DNA from: Oegoconia quadripuncta
Taxonomy: Eukaryota; Arthropoda; Insecta; Lepidoptera; Autostichidae
Direction of reading: 5' to 3'
Length of the DNA: 64,000 bases
Assembly (NCBI GenBank): GCA_949316235.1
Contig: OX438744.1
Location: 35,088,778 to 35,152,777 of the forward strand
Part shown: in pieces, positions 54,545-64,000 of the stretch
Position numbering within the stretch: position 1 is the stretch's first letter
How the letters are laid out: every line of letters begins with the position of its first letter
Notes under the pieces: generated by a model
Databases searched by the model: none
The model's input: the letters and a program-made list of their open reading frames with translations, nothing else
Told to the model about the DNA's origin: nothing
Program-made: the position numbers and the translations under genes

Positions 54545-54874
54545 TTTTTTTATGCACAACGGGTCAGCACTTGACCTCAAGCTCACCTGATGTTCAATGA
54601 AGATGAGGCCGAAGGTGGTAGCGTACTGACCCGGAAACCCCACCTTATTTGGGGGACTGGCTGTCTTATCTCTGACAACCGGAATACAGCAATGCTATTA
54701 ACATTGCTGTTTGGCGGCAGATTTAGATAAGATGGTGGTAGCTACCCAGGCGGATATTTAATATGCCCTACCACCAACCAAGCAGAGTACTAAATATGTA
54801 CCCCGCTGGGGATCGAACCCGCGACGTCCGAAACGTAAACCCAATGTTATTTACATTGAGCCACGGAGGCGGTT
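54545..54874 (-). repeat. tRNA-derived SINE family A (full length)
   Basis: Complement begins CCGCCTCCGTGGCTCAATGT, has GTTTCGATTCCCAGC-like B box (here GACGTCGCGGGTTCGATCCC), and ends AGTGCTGACCCGTTGTGCAT with an A tail. It lies ~140 bp upstream of exon B. Confidence 0.9.
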
Positions 54875-55226
54875 AAAAGCATTTTGGCTTTAGGTACGGT
54901 ATTTTGGACATCTTCTTACGTCACCAAACAAATCTTCCTCATGTTAATTTGTATACAATTTCATACTGAAACTGAGCACCCAAATGGTGCGGATGACTAT
55001 ATAATTAATGCTGGAAGCGTAAATTATACACCGGGACTTTCAAATTAACGCGGCTAAAAGGGGCAATTACTATTCATGGGAGATATGCCACGGAGAAATT
55101 ATATGTAGCTATGTACTACAGTAAACATAATGCTTAATTGTCTTTGAAAACGGTTTTAGAGTATACATAAACTTTGGGGGAAACTTGTGTGAGATGATGA
55201 GATGTCAATACTTTTATCATCGATAT

Positions 55227-55470
55227 TGTGACCGATTTTTTTGTAGGACGTTGAAACATTGCAATCAATACGTTCCATTTTTCTCCTACAAAAAATCGGT
55301 CACCGATTATCGGCCGTGGGCAGCCTTAGGCTGGGAATACATGCAGATTTTTCTAACAGACAGTCGGTTCCGATAGCCTGATTCAGATCAGGCTATCGGA
55401 TCAGATAGTCAGCTATCGAAAGGCGTTGTAGCCATTATTTTGTTTGAACAAATAATACAAGTCCGATCCG
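55227..55470. repeat. Cluster of perfect or near-perfect hairpins
   Basis: Arms GTGACCGATTTTTTTGTAGG (55228) and CCTACAAAAAATCGGTCAC (55285) pair over ~20 bp. CCGATAGCCTGAT (55370-55382) and ATCAGGCTATCGG (55387-55399) form a perfect 13-bp stem with a 4-nt loop. AGCTATCGA and further GATCGGAC / GTCCGA words follow. Probably the end of a non-autonomous transposon. Confidence 0.6.
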
Positions 55471-56113
55471 ATACCTAGTCGATCGGACGTCCGAGTCGGA
55501 AACAGCGCCGAGGTGTTTACGACTTTACTACTTCTTCTTTCGCGTCAATACGAGGAAATATGCAACAAGTAACAGTAATTCGTCGTCCAATTTTCCTTTC
55601 TGCTCCGCATGCAAACAACAAGCGGGATAATAGCTCGAGAACGACTGAGTTTGGAAAAAGTGTGGCGTAACAATCGGACATGCATCGAGTAAATACTTAC
55701 GATCAGATAGCCTGGGGTTCTATTACATAGATTCATCGTTATCGTTATCGGTTACGTTCTGACATGTGATTGGTTGGCTCGTCGCTCGCTCGGCAATTTG
55801 ACGGTTTCTCATTGGTCAACGTATACCGATGAAGTTACATAATCTAAGGGCTGATCAAACAATCGGAAACAAAATCTGACCAATATTCCCGCACTAAGAA
55901 TGATAAATCGTCAGACCACAAATAAATTATTCTATGTTTGTTAATGTTATCAATTGTTGTTTTATTACTATACCTACATGGTAATAAAACAACGATAGAA
56001 AAGCAGGTGTCAATCCTTCTGTTTGTCTACGGAAACCTAAAAACATAGAATAATTTATATGAAGGAAATCAAATGTGTGTGTTTTTCTTTCTTTCATGTA
56101 AAGCGGAATCTTA

Positions 56114-56261
56114 AGCCCGTATTTCAGAAAGTTGCTCAAGCGTAGATCTGCGCTAGAGCAAGGTTAAAAAAGATGACGCTATACAAGTTACATAAAGCTG
56201 TCCCCTTTTAACTGTCCTCAAGCGGAGATACCTACTTGAGTAACATTCTGGAATACGGGCC
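56114..56261. mobile_element. 148-bp MITE of the TTGCTCAAGCG family with TTA duplication
   Basis: GCCCGTATTTCAGAAAGTTG at the left and its complement (TAACATTCTGGAATACGGGC) at the right, flanked by TTA at 56111-56113 and 56262-56264. Confidence 0.8.
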
Positions 56262-57781
56262 TTATAATGTCTTAGTTTTTCATACATAGAGGGGTGAAGG
56301 GTCCTAGGTTACTTTTTAAAATGAAAAATAATTCCACGAGGCAAAGCCGCGGGTGCAAGCTGCTTTTGTATAAAACGTCTGCTACATTTCTTTACGACCG
56401 TCAATCACTTTCTTTAAATGTCCAACGCTCTTAAAAACTCCATTAAATCTCCAGTGAGCTTGCGGTAACAAACATTGACTATAAAACTGAACTATCAATA
56501 GCATCGCGGGTAGAAAGCATTTAATCTCATGATTGAAAGAATCAATAGTTTACCAAAGACTTCTAAAACACAGACCTCTTAGAATTGAACTTCAAGATGG
56601 AGCATATACCTACAGAAAACTGGATAGTAGATGTGTTATCACCAAAACACATTGCCGACTGACCATTAAGTACCTATTCTATTAGTAAATAATGGGAAAA
56701 TGGTTGGCACCAACGGCATACTGAGCCGCATCGCTCATATGAAGAATTATCCTGTGCCCGACAATGAGACAACAGGCCAACGTTGATAGGAATAATACAA
56801 GTTTATAAAGCCGACTACGGTACTCCCATTATGAACTAAAAATAAATACAAAACAGTTTGTAATTTATCACATGTCTATAATATCGGTTGATATTCTGCA
56901 TTTACTCGTACCTAATCGTAATCGATTATCTGCCAAACTTTCAGATGTTGGTAACATAGTTACGAAGGTCATTTTGGGGCTTCTGAAAGTCACGCGTGTC
57001 GCAACGGTTATCGGTCAATGGTTTGTCACGTCATCATTTTGTTTGGTATAGTTAGGTAGTCAGTAGAGTTAAAACTGAACTGCGTTTTCTCCCGGAGCAG
57101 TCGCATGAAAAGCACCTGAAAATATGTATGCTGTGTTTAATGATTTGAGACTTGGCTCGCAGACTGATTCTAGCGTATATTATCTTATTCCATATTTTAT
57201 TTTATTCCATCAAACATGGTTAACACCCTAAATACGAGTATAACTTTAAATATTAAAAAAATAGAAAACCCTCGATAGACTATGATTATCATCGGAATAG
57301 ACCATAAAACTAAATATCTTCGAAACTGTCCCCTCGTTTAGTCTTTAACATAAAAAAACCGGACAAATCGGACCACGCCTTACCACAGAAAACTGTGGAC
57401 ACCCACCCGTACACACGCACAGCGCCGTCAAACACATGACCCGCCATTTCTCGTCGGGGTTTAAAAATCAACCCCAAAACAGAAACGCGACGAAAACAAG
57501 TCGGTTTGCATCACCTACCTACCCACTTTGCATGCAAAATACTGGGTCCCCTATATCAACAGGCAAATAGCTTTCGAGATAATAATCGATATCAACTCGC
57601 AGAGTAATCAACTGTGAATCTATCATGCCGATAACACACTTTGCAAAGTGATATTGGAATTGAAATTCCATAGGGGTTTTGAGGGACATGGCAACCTTCG
57701 TAACAGAGTGAATACCCCAGCTGTTGGTGGAACAGCTGAGGTAAACCACAGTTTAGAAAACCCCAGAGAAACTCCTTGAAC
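56262..57781. other. No recognised gene
   Basis: The 76-codon minus frame at 57519-57749 has no recognised domain. A CCACGAGGCAAAGCCGCGGG fragment at 56336-56360 is a remnant of the 33533-type repeat. Confidence 0.4.
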
Positions 57782-58110
57782 CGCCTCCGTGGCTCATTGT
57801 AAACAACATTGGGTTTACGATTCGGACGTCGCGGGTTCGATCCCCAGCGGGGTACATATTTAGTATTCGGTTTGGTTGGTGGTAGGGCATTTTAAATGTC
57901 TGCCTGGCTAGCTACCACCATCTTATCTAAATCTGCCGCCAAACAGCAAAGTTAATAGCATTGTTGTGTTCCGGTTGTCAGAGAAAAGATAGCCAGCTCC
58001 CCAAATAAGATGGGGTTTCCGGGTCAGTAAGCTACACCTTCGGCCTCATTTTCACTTTACATCAGGTGTGATTGAGGTCAAGCGCTAACTCGTTGTGAAT
58101 ATTAAAAAAA
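57782..58110 (+). repeat. tRNA-derived SINE family A (full length)
   Basis: GCCTCCGTGGCTCATTGTAA, GTCGCGGGTTCGATCCCCAG (perfect B box), TTTGGTTGGTGGTAGGGCAT, GGCTAGCTACCACCATCTTA and CATCAGGTGTGATTGAGGTC, ending in ATTAAAAAAA. Confidence 0.92.
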
Positions 58111-58129
58111 CTATGAATATGATAATGTC

Positions 58130-58345
58130 ATCCTTGTATACAAAACAGTGCCGTGGGTGTCGTAAACGGCGACTAAGGGACTTTCCACCAAACACAACTA
58201 TGGACTTTCACGTTTCAACAGCGATGGACTTACCCCTATCACGTATGCTTTTTTGTATATTTCGAAATGTGGATGTTGTTTCAAGCATCTTTGGGATATC
58301 TCTGGCTACCCGATTTGGAATGAGATCACGATGTTTTAAGTTAAA
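58130..58345 (+). repeat. Dispersed repeat (GTCGTAAAAGGCGAC family), copy 2
   Basis: GTGCCGTGGGTGTCGTAAAC, GGCGACTAAGGGACTTTCCA, AACTATGGACTTTCACGTTT, CAACAGCGATGGACTTACCC and GTGGATGTTGTTTCAAGCAT, matching 22553-22853 in inverse. The 95-codon frame here is the repeat. Confidence 0.65.
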
Positions 58346-59446
58346 TATCATCAAAACGGCCGTAAAGATTTCCATCAACTAAGAACCGTTTGTAAGAAAC
58401 GCCAGTTTTCGAAAATAAAAAAAATACATTTTGAAATCTATTCAGCCGTTCTGACACTACAATGCCACAGTCAGACAGCAATAGAATAGAATAACTTTAT
58501 TCGCTGACAGAAATACAAGGTACACAGAAACAATTCACAACAAGTAAAAAAGTACAAAAAGCCAGACAATTTTGTAATTTATGTGCGCCCTGTACCAGGC
58601 CAACGAAATGGATCTGACTCAGCATAAAGTTGCAGGGAGACCCCACAACGCTGATAATTCTGCCAGAACCAAAGAATTGAGACTATGCGCGCATCTCGCG
58701 CATAACGGTAACATTAATGTATACTGTTTATTTTTCCAATAATAATATGAACAATATAATATATATGTAGCAATAATCACACAACAGTTATACAACCATG
58801 TAAATAGTTAATGTAACGAGTCAGATTACACCATTGTCCGGTAAACATATTAGCTATACAATTATAATATTAATGAGGGCATTTAAATTTGCACACTCCT
58901 AAGTACATATGTAAAAAACGAATGATATCCAGCACTCGTGTATAGACACACAACATACCAAGCGGATGAAATACACAGGAAGTAATACACAGAGGGACAT
59001 AATCTTCAATACCCCATTTCGTCGGGGATTAGAAAGATATACATTCATGCAGTGGACCTGTTTCGGCTGATATGATGACAATACAAAAAATAAAGTAGTT
59101 TATTTTTCCAGGCCTTTAACAATTATATTTTTAGATTCTCCAAGTAGGCAAATTTAATAATACAGCCGTGCCACGAGAAACCACTTTTACGTGTTCTATC
59201 TTACTTAAAAACTGGTACGTTAGTTCCGAAATATACAGTTTGAGACCCCTATTTTGTATACTCTAGACTCCCCGTAACCATGGCATATTTTCAAGTACAC
59301 AACACCGCTGATACATTGAAAAAATAATCGCGATAAGAAGTCATTGAACGTATTGTATTTAAAAAGACTGAAGCAGAAAAAGGCCTCTACCGAGACTTCT
59401 CATGGCAGGCACTATAATCGTTACGCTCTGGGCACGCGGATTGTGT
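58346..59446. other. Repeats of uncertain class; no gene
   Basis: AATAGAATAGAATAACTTTA near 58485 looks like a LINE 3' tail in inverse. 59000-59080 contains an RTE-like AGTGGACCTGTTTCGGCTGA, TATGATGAC tail on the plus strand. No coding sequence recognised. Confidence 0.4.
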
Positions 59447-59717
59447 AAATAAATAAATATCCTTAGACATACACACAGCGCCATCTAGTTCCACAGTAAG
59501 CAACTATAGGCTTGTGTTGCGGATACCAGATGGTTGATACACCTACTATATAAATACATTCTTTTTTTTGTAAATAAATACTTATTATAAATGAAAACAT
59601 CCATAACTCGGGCACACATGGACATGTTCATTACACAAACATATGCCCTTAGCGGGATTCGAACCCGCAACCTTTTGGTATAGCGGTCAGAGTTGCTAAC
59701 CACTACACCTAACAGGT
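59447..59717 (-). repeat. tRNA-derived SINE family B (full length)
   Basis: Complement GTTAGGTGTAGTGGTTAGCA (A box), AAAAGGTTGCGGGTTCGAAT (B box), body to TGGCGCTGTGTGTATGTCTA and a (TATT)n tail at 59447-59462. Confidence 0.88.
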
Positions 59718-61045
59718 CTTCAAATAATCGTCGTGTAGCGATTGCACACTTATGCACTGCGGCTTCTCAATACCTTGAACGCCTTTTACTGCATCCACGA
59801 AAAGAGATGGACTGGTCCTACACTTTGTCACCCACAACCACAAACGTTTCCACAAAGCACAAGTGTAAGACTACTTAGAACACTATGATACTTATTAAAA
59901 AAAGATAATTATCTGTTCGAACTACCTAGACGGTGAACAGTTCTAATGTCTCCGCGCAAACTGACCTTCCGTCTATTCATAGGCATCGGATAAGAGGATT
60001 ATAATGCGTCTTTGAACGGGACATAAACTATGTAGGTAGGTAGGTACATCATATATGGCTGGACATAAAAATCGCACTGTAAACAATGATAAAACTAGGT
60101 TTAATCGAGCATCTGATTCTTGTAACAATCTCCGATTTTTAGATAACGTTTTTAAACGTTGTTACAGATTATTTAACGATAACACTATGTTCCAGTCACT
60201 GGTTTTCTCTAAGTTCTCTGTAGAAATCTTGCGAATGTCGTGTTCGCGAATGCGAGTATTTCAAATCATAGTGCGGATGCGAATGAGGGAACAAAAGTGA
60301 AAGGGTGCATAAAGGATGCAAGATTCAAAGAAAATCAAACAAAATTTTTTTTAACTCATACTTCTATAATAATTAGACCTTTATAAGCAACCTAATTGGT
60401 ATAAAACAGGGTTCCTCAAAATATACACCCAAAAAGAAAATCGAGCTGTAGAAAAAAATACGATTTTTTTATGTTAATAAGTTATAAAGTGTCAAAAAGA
60501 ACAATAACTATATTAATGTAATGGGTAAGCTTGTCTCATGTCGCAAATTGAGTTGTTATTACGTATCCTTGAGCACGGCACACTCCTAGGGACCTCATCC
60601 CGGAGAGTTTATTTCTTCTTTTTTATGGTTGATATTGATAAGTCTAATCAGAATGTATCTGCGAATACCTTTTAATGTCTTTGTTGAAATATTCTATGTA
60701 CCCAACCTTTTTATTTCTGCTGTTGGTGTTCCGATTAAAATAATATAAAATAAAAAATAAAATAATTTTGGACAATTGTAACCTCAATTCTGACCAGCAG
60801 CCATTACGTAAATCTTGTCGCGAACGCCCTAACGTCAAATGGCGAATCCCGGGTTCGCGAACTACACTTTGAGTAACCCTGGTATATATGAATATAATTA
60901 TTATATGGCTTGAAAGCGATTGAAACGGGAGAACAATCGATCGCGTTCACTTTCACCACACCACCCCTTCGCAATATTTGGGACAATGACAGTTGCGGAT
61001 GCGAACCTCTAATATCATGCGGAGCATTCACAGTTGCGAAATATT
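59718..61045. other. No recognised gene
   Basis: The words GCGAATG, GTTCGCGA and TGCGAA recur on both strands between 60230-60300 and 60815-61040 (e.g. TTCGCGAATGCGAG and GGGTTCGCGAACTAC), suggesting ends of an unidentified ~800-bp element. The frames in this region carry no motif. Confidence 0.4.
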
Positions 61046-61428
61046 GGGTCTTTACCTATGAAATTGGAGTTTTTTTTCTTCGTTAATCATATGTACCAAT
61101 TCCTGCGATTTTCAAAGTTATATCAAGGTTTCACATGAAATATTTTTTAATTTCTGGGCTAAATCACATAATAAAAAAATTTTAACAGAGCTCTTTTCAT
61201 GTGCTTCCCATAATCATTTCTTAGATTCGCTGAAACTTTTATAAAGCGGTTACTTTTAAAAAATTAACGCTGCCTATACTTAACTTAATGTTATCCGATA
61301 ATACACACAAAGTTTAGCTAAATTTGGATTTGCCGTTCCTAAAAAAAAATCAGAAATGTTTGTATGGAGAAAACAGTCTTAATGAAATTCTTTATACAAA
61401 ACGCCAATTTCATAGGTAAGGACCTAAT
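61046..61428. mobile_element. ~380-bp MITE (TAGGTCCTTAC family), copy 2
   Basis: GGGTCTTTACCTATGAAATT at the left and AATTTCATAGGTAAGGACCT at the right form ~27-bp inverted ends, flanked by AAATATT-like sequence on both sides. The body equals 31588-31985 inverted. Confidence 0.75.
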
Positions 61429-61691
61429 ATTTCCGTGGCACAGGACGGCTAGCACTATTTAGCGCGCCTTGAGTACGTTAGTAGGTACTATATTAATTCT
61501 GTGACTTGAGTGAGAAAGAGTCGCGGCCGTGACAATAGACACTGTGGAGTGGAATATGAATATACATGGCCGCCGTCGAGAGTCATAGAATCGATCAAGT
61601 AAAGCAAATTTTCACAATTTGTTAATTTTGTGCTAAGAGAAGTCAAGATTTATTGAGTCGAGTTGACACGAGATTATTTGAGTCGTTATCT

Positions 61692-61950
61692 ACATGCCTA
61701 CATAACGCCACGATCTTTATCCCAAATAGAGTCATCAGATATATCCCAAACACATAGAAAATGATCATGATAAGGGGATTGAAACAACATCCATGGTTCT
61801 ACCTTTGGAAATATACAGAAACGCATAGGGTTGAAACGTGCAAGTATGTAGATATTTTTTGGTGTAAAGCCCCGTAGTCGCCTTTTACGACACCCAATGG
61901 AAGAGACAGGTTGACTCTTTTTTTGTGCCACACCACACGGCTCCATATCT
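61692..61950 (-). repeat. Dispersed repeat (GTCGTAAAAGGCGAC family), copy 3
   Basis: Complement: GGGTGTCGTAAAAGGCGACT, CTACATACTTGCACGTTTCA, CTATGCGTTTCTGTATATTT and CATGGATGTTGTTTCAATCC, then TATCTGATGACTCTATTTGG. Confidence 0.65.
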
Positions 61951-62514
61951 ATCTATTTCGTATATCTGCTAATATAAGTTGTGCTCGCCCTGTTGGTCGT
62001 GGATCGAGGCATGAATGCATTACAACTGAGAACCATTCTAGTCGAGTATTGGTCACTTCCAAGTAATATTGTAAATGCGAAAGTTCGTATGTTTTTGTTC
62101 AATCACAGCGAAATTTATGAACGGATTTAATTGAAAAGTACACAATTAGAAAAATGTCATCCAAACTTCGCTGTTTATAATATTTGATAAGACTAGTTCG
62201 AAGTTTGATGGTATAATTTGTCAAATCGCTCCAAGAAGACAGACATGGTTGGACATGTAGATAAGCATGGATTAGAGCAGATAAAGATATAGAACAGAAT
62301 GTGAGTGGGGATTTTGGGGAAGCAAGAGTGATTGAAAGTGGGTGGCTAATCATAGACGAGTGAAAAAAAGGCCTATGTAGAAATACCTTTTTTTTATATA
62401 TATATATATACCTATACATAGGTTTTTTCGTTCTCTCATTTTAGTCGAGCAACGCGTCGTGGTACAAGTGTGGCTACACAGTAGGCAGACAATAACCATA
62501 GCTGAATTCTATCA

Positions 62515-62765
62515 GCAAATTTTCGATTACGAATACAAAGTAAACCACAGACATGGAAGTCCAACAATTTTCAGCTGAATTCGGCTATGGTTCCTAGTGG
62601 AAAGTTGTTCATAATCAGGAGTGGAGTCACCAGCCGAAAATTGTTGGACATCAATACTAAAGGTGGTTTCAGAATGGTGTATGGGTAATCGAAATTTTTT
62701 TGTTCGAATTCGACTATGGTTCCTTGGGGAAGTGAGTGGCGACACCAGTCAATGCACCCTATATC
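62515..62765. mobile_element. MITE (CACCCTGTATA family), copy 3
   Basis: CAACAATTTTCAGCTGAATT, CGGCTATGGTTCCTAGTGGA, AGTTGTTCATAATCAGGAGT followed by the inverted half (GGGTAATCGAAATTTTTTTG, CGACTATGGTTCCTTGGGGA), ending CAGTCAATGCACCCTATAT. Confidence 0.65.
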
Positions 62766-62972
62766 TGTAACACAGTGGCAATTTGTTACACACACATCGG
62801 GAGGACGATACATAAACACTTTAAGCATCTGATTATCTGGCAACATTCAGCAATTACACGAACAATAAATGTCGCAACTGACACAGACATAAGTTGTGTA
62901 ACTATCCTGGCACATCATGACGCGGTAGATTCGTATTTGCCCGGCACTATTTTGACAGACCTGCCTTTCTAA

Positions 62973-63172
62973 CGTAAAAATTTTGCGTTCGATCACTAGG
63001 TATCACGTATACGCCCTAGTATTAAGACTAAGGGGATAAACGTCTATTGGCTACATATATCGAGTTACCATAATTTACTTCTAGGGCCCTTATGCGGTAT
63101 TCCAAATTTAGCGATCGAACGCAAACGAGCTAAACGGCAAATTATTAGCGACTGAACGCAAATTTTTTTACG
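62973..63172. repeat. 200-bp inverted repeat (CGTAAAAATTTTGCG ends)
   Basis: CGTAAAAATTTTGCGTTCGA (62973) pairs with GAACGCAAATTTTTTTACG ending at 63172. A third related word, GCGATCGAACGCAAACG, lies at 63111. Probably a MITE. Confidence 0.5.
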
Positions 63173-64000
63173 TATAACGGCTGCTTTGGTGATTACGCAG
63201 CTGAAACCTTAAAAGTGAACGATAATTGTCGATCGATACCTTTATACCTATCTACGCCATATACGACTGTATTAAATGGTAAACAGATAGCATCATTATA
63301 GCACTCTCAAATATCTCAATTCATCACTCCACTTCACTGCATATTCACTTGTTTATCAAGAGCGATTCGCGCGCAGATTGTTCACCCAATTTTATTACGT
63401 CGATATTCTTTTTATCTATGTGTATGTCCTGTCGATCTCAATGACATCTATGAGGGTGTAAGTGGCTGTGTTCACCCAGAACCCCAGAACCAGAATGTAT
63501 AAGGATTCTGTTTGCCTTTTGTGTATAAAGACGGTTTCAAACGCAAACCGTTTCTGAGAAGTTGAATTTGTAGTTAAAACCAGAAATGGGTAAGTTCCAC
63601 TTATGGCAAGTGGATATTTGACGTTGGTGGCAGAATTATATTGAGAAATATTCGGTGCATTGCGCATATTCAGTGCATATTTTAGTCAATCCAGTAGAGT
63701 TCTGAAGATTGAACCAATCATAGCAGAACATTTGATCTGCAAATTGTCTTGGTGAAATTTTAGCTTTAATTGTATTTACACTTTTCAATTCTTACTTAGT
63801 CTGAGAGCGTATTGTAGTTTGGAATCACTTTTATGCAGTTCGAATCTCTATGTAAATCAGAATGGTTCCATTTCCATTAAGAGATCTGAAAACATTCGGC
63901 GTATTCCTTGTAAATTATGTTGACTGGAAGAGATCTCTTAAAGAGATAAGTCCATCTTTGTACGTGCCCTATGGTTTGTATTCTGTTATGTTATGTAATG
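63173..64000. other. No recognised feature
   Basis: AT-rich sequence; the 83-codon minus frame at 63416-63667 has no recognisable motif. Confidence 0.4.

Noticed and set aside
57519..57749. 76-codon minus frame (MVYLSCSTNSWGIHSVTKVA...)
   Set aside because: No known domain, no splice partners I could find and no link to the peptidase; kept only as unexplained sequence.

Overview
The window looks like animal, specifically insect and most likely lepidopteran (moth or butterfly), nuclear DNA. It is AT-rich and holds one multi-exon gene with GT/AG introns. The introns and flanks are packed with families typical of Lepidoptera: tRNA-derived SINEs with B-box sequences, RTE-like LINE tails ending in GATGATGATGA, the 'CCGCCCGCGGCTTCGCCTGCG' type dispersed repeat (seen at 33.5 kb and 43.8 kb), TTA-flanked Harbinger-like MITEs and a mariner-superfamily element. 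The lepidopteran assignment is an inference from repeat character; no search was run.

Layout. 1-1470: a nearly complete Tc1/mariner-superfamily transposon with ~120-bp inverted ends and an intact 370-codon transposase of DD41D type. 1471-12655: AT-rich intergenic DNA with MITEs, including an 825-bp element built of two ~270-bp inverted arms, and LINE remnants. 12656-54404, minus strand: one neprilysin-like (M13) zinc metallopeptidase gene. I rebuilt 14 common or isoform-A coding exons plus one alternative N-terminal exon. Every junction is GT/AG and the reading phases join without a break. 54405-64000: sequence 5' of the gene, containing repeats and LINE fragments but no other gene that I recognise.

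The peptidase gene has two mutually exclusive first coding exons, one at 46892-47173 (94 codons) and one at 54294-54404 (37 codons). Both end in phase 0 and both join exon 2, which encodes the membrane anchor. The predicted proteins are 837 and 780 residues long, type II membrane peptidases with the same ectodomain (HELTH, ENIAD, terminal CVVW) and different cytoplasmic tails. A CpG-dense stretch with an NRF1/Ewg-like site about 0.5 kb upstream of the 47-kb exon is a candidate promoter for the longer form.

The rest of the window is a mosaic of non-autonomous transposons, several nested or sharing target sites. Less ordinary items are a GC-rich ORF-bearing core between ~67-bp inverted repeats (41168-41827), a TTTGGCAAA-rich element with inverted ends (45422-46034), a cluster of hairpins near 55.3 kb and a strong hairpin in the peptidase 3' region (12379-12437). 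I see no CRISPR array, bacterial gene or new multi-gene system.
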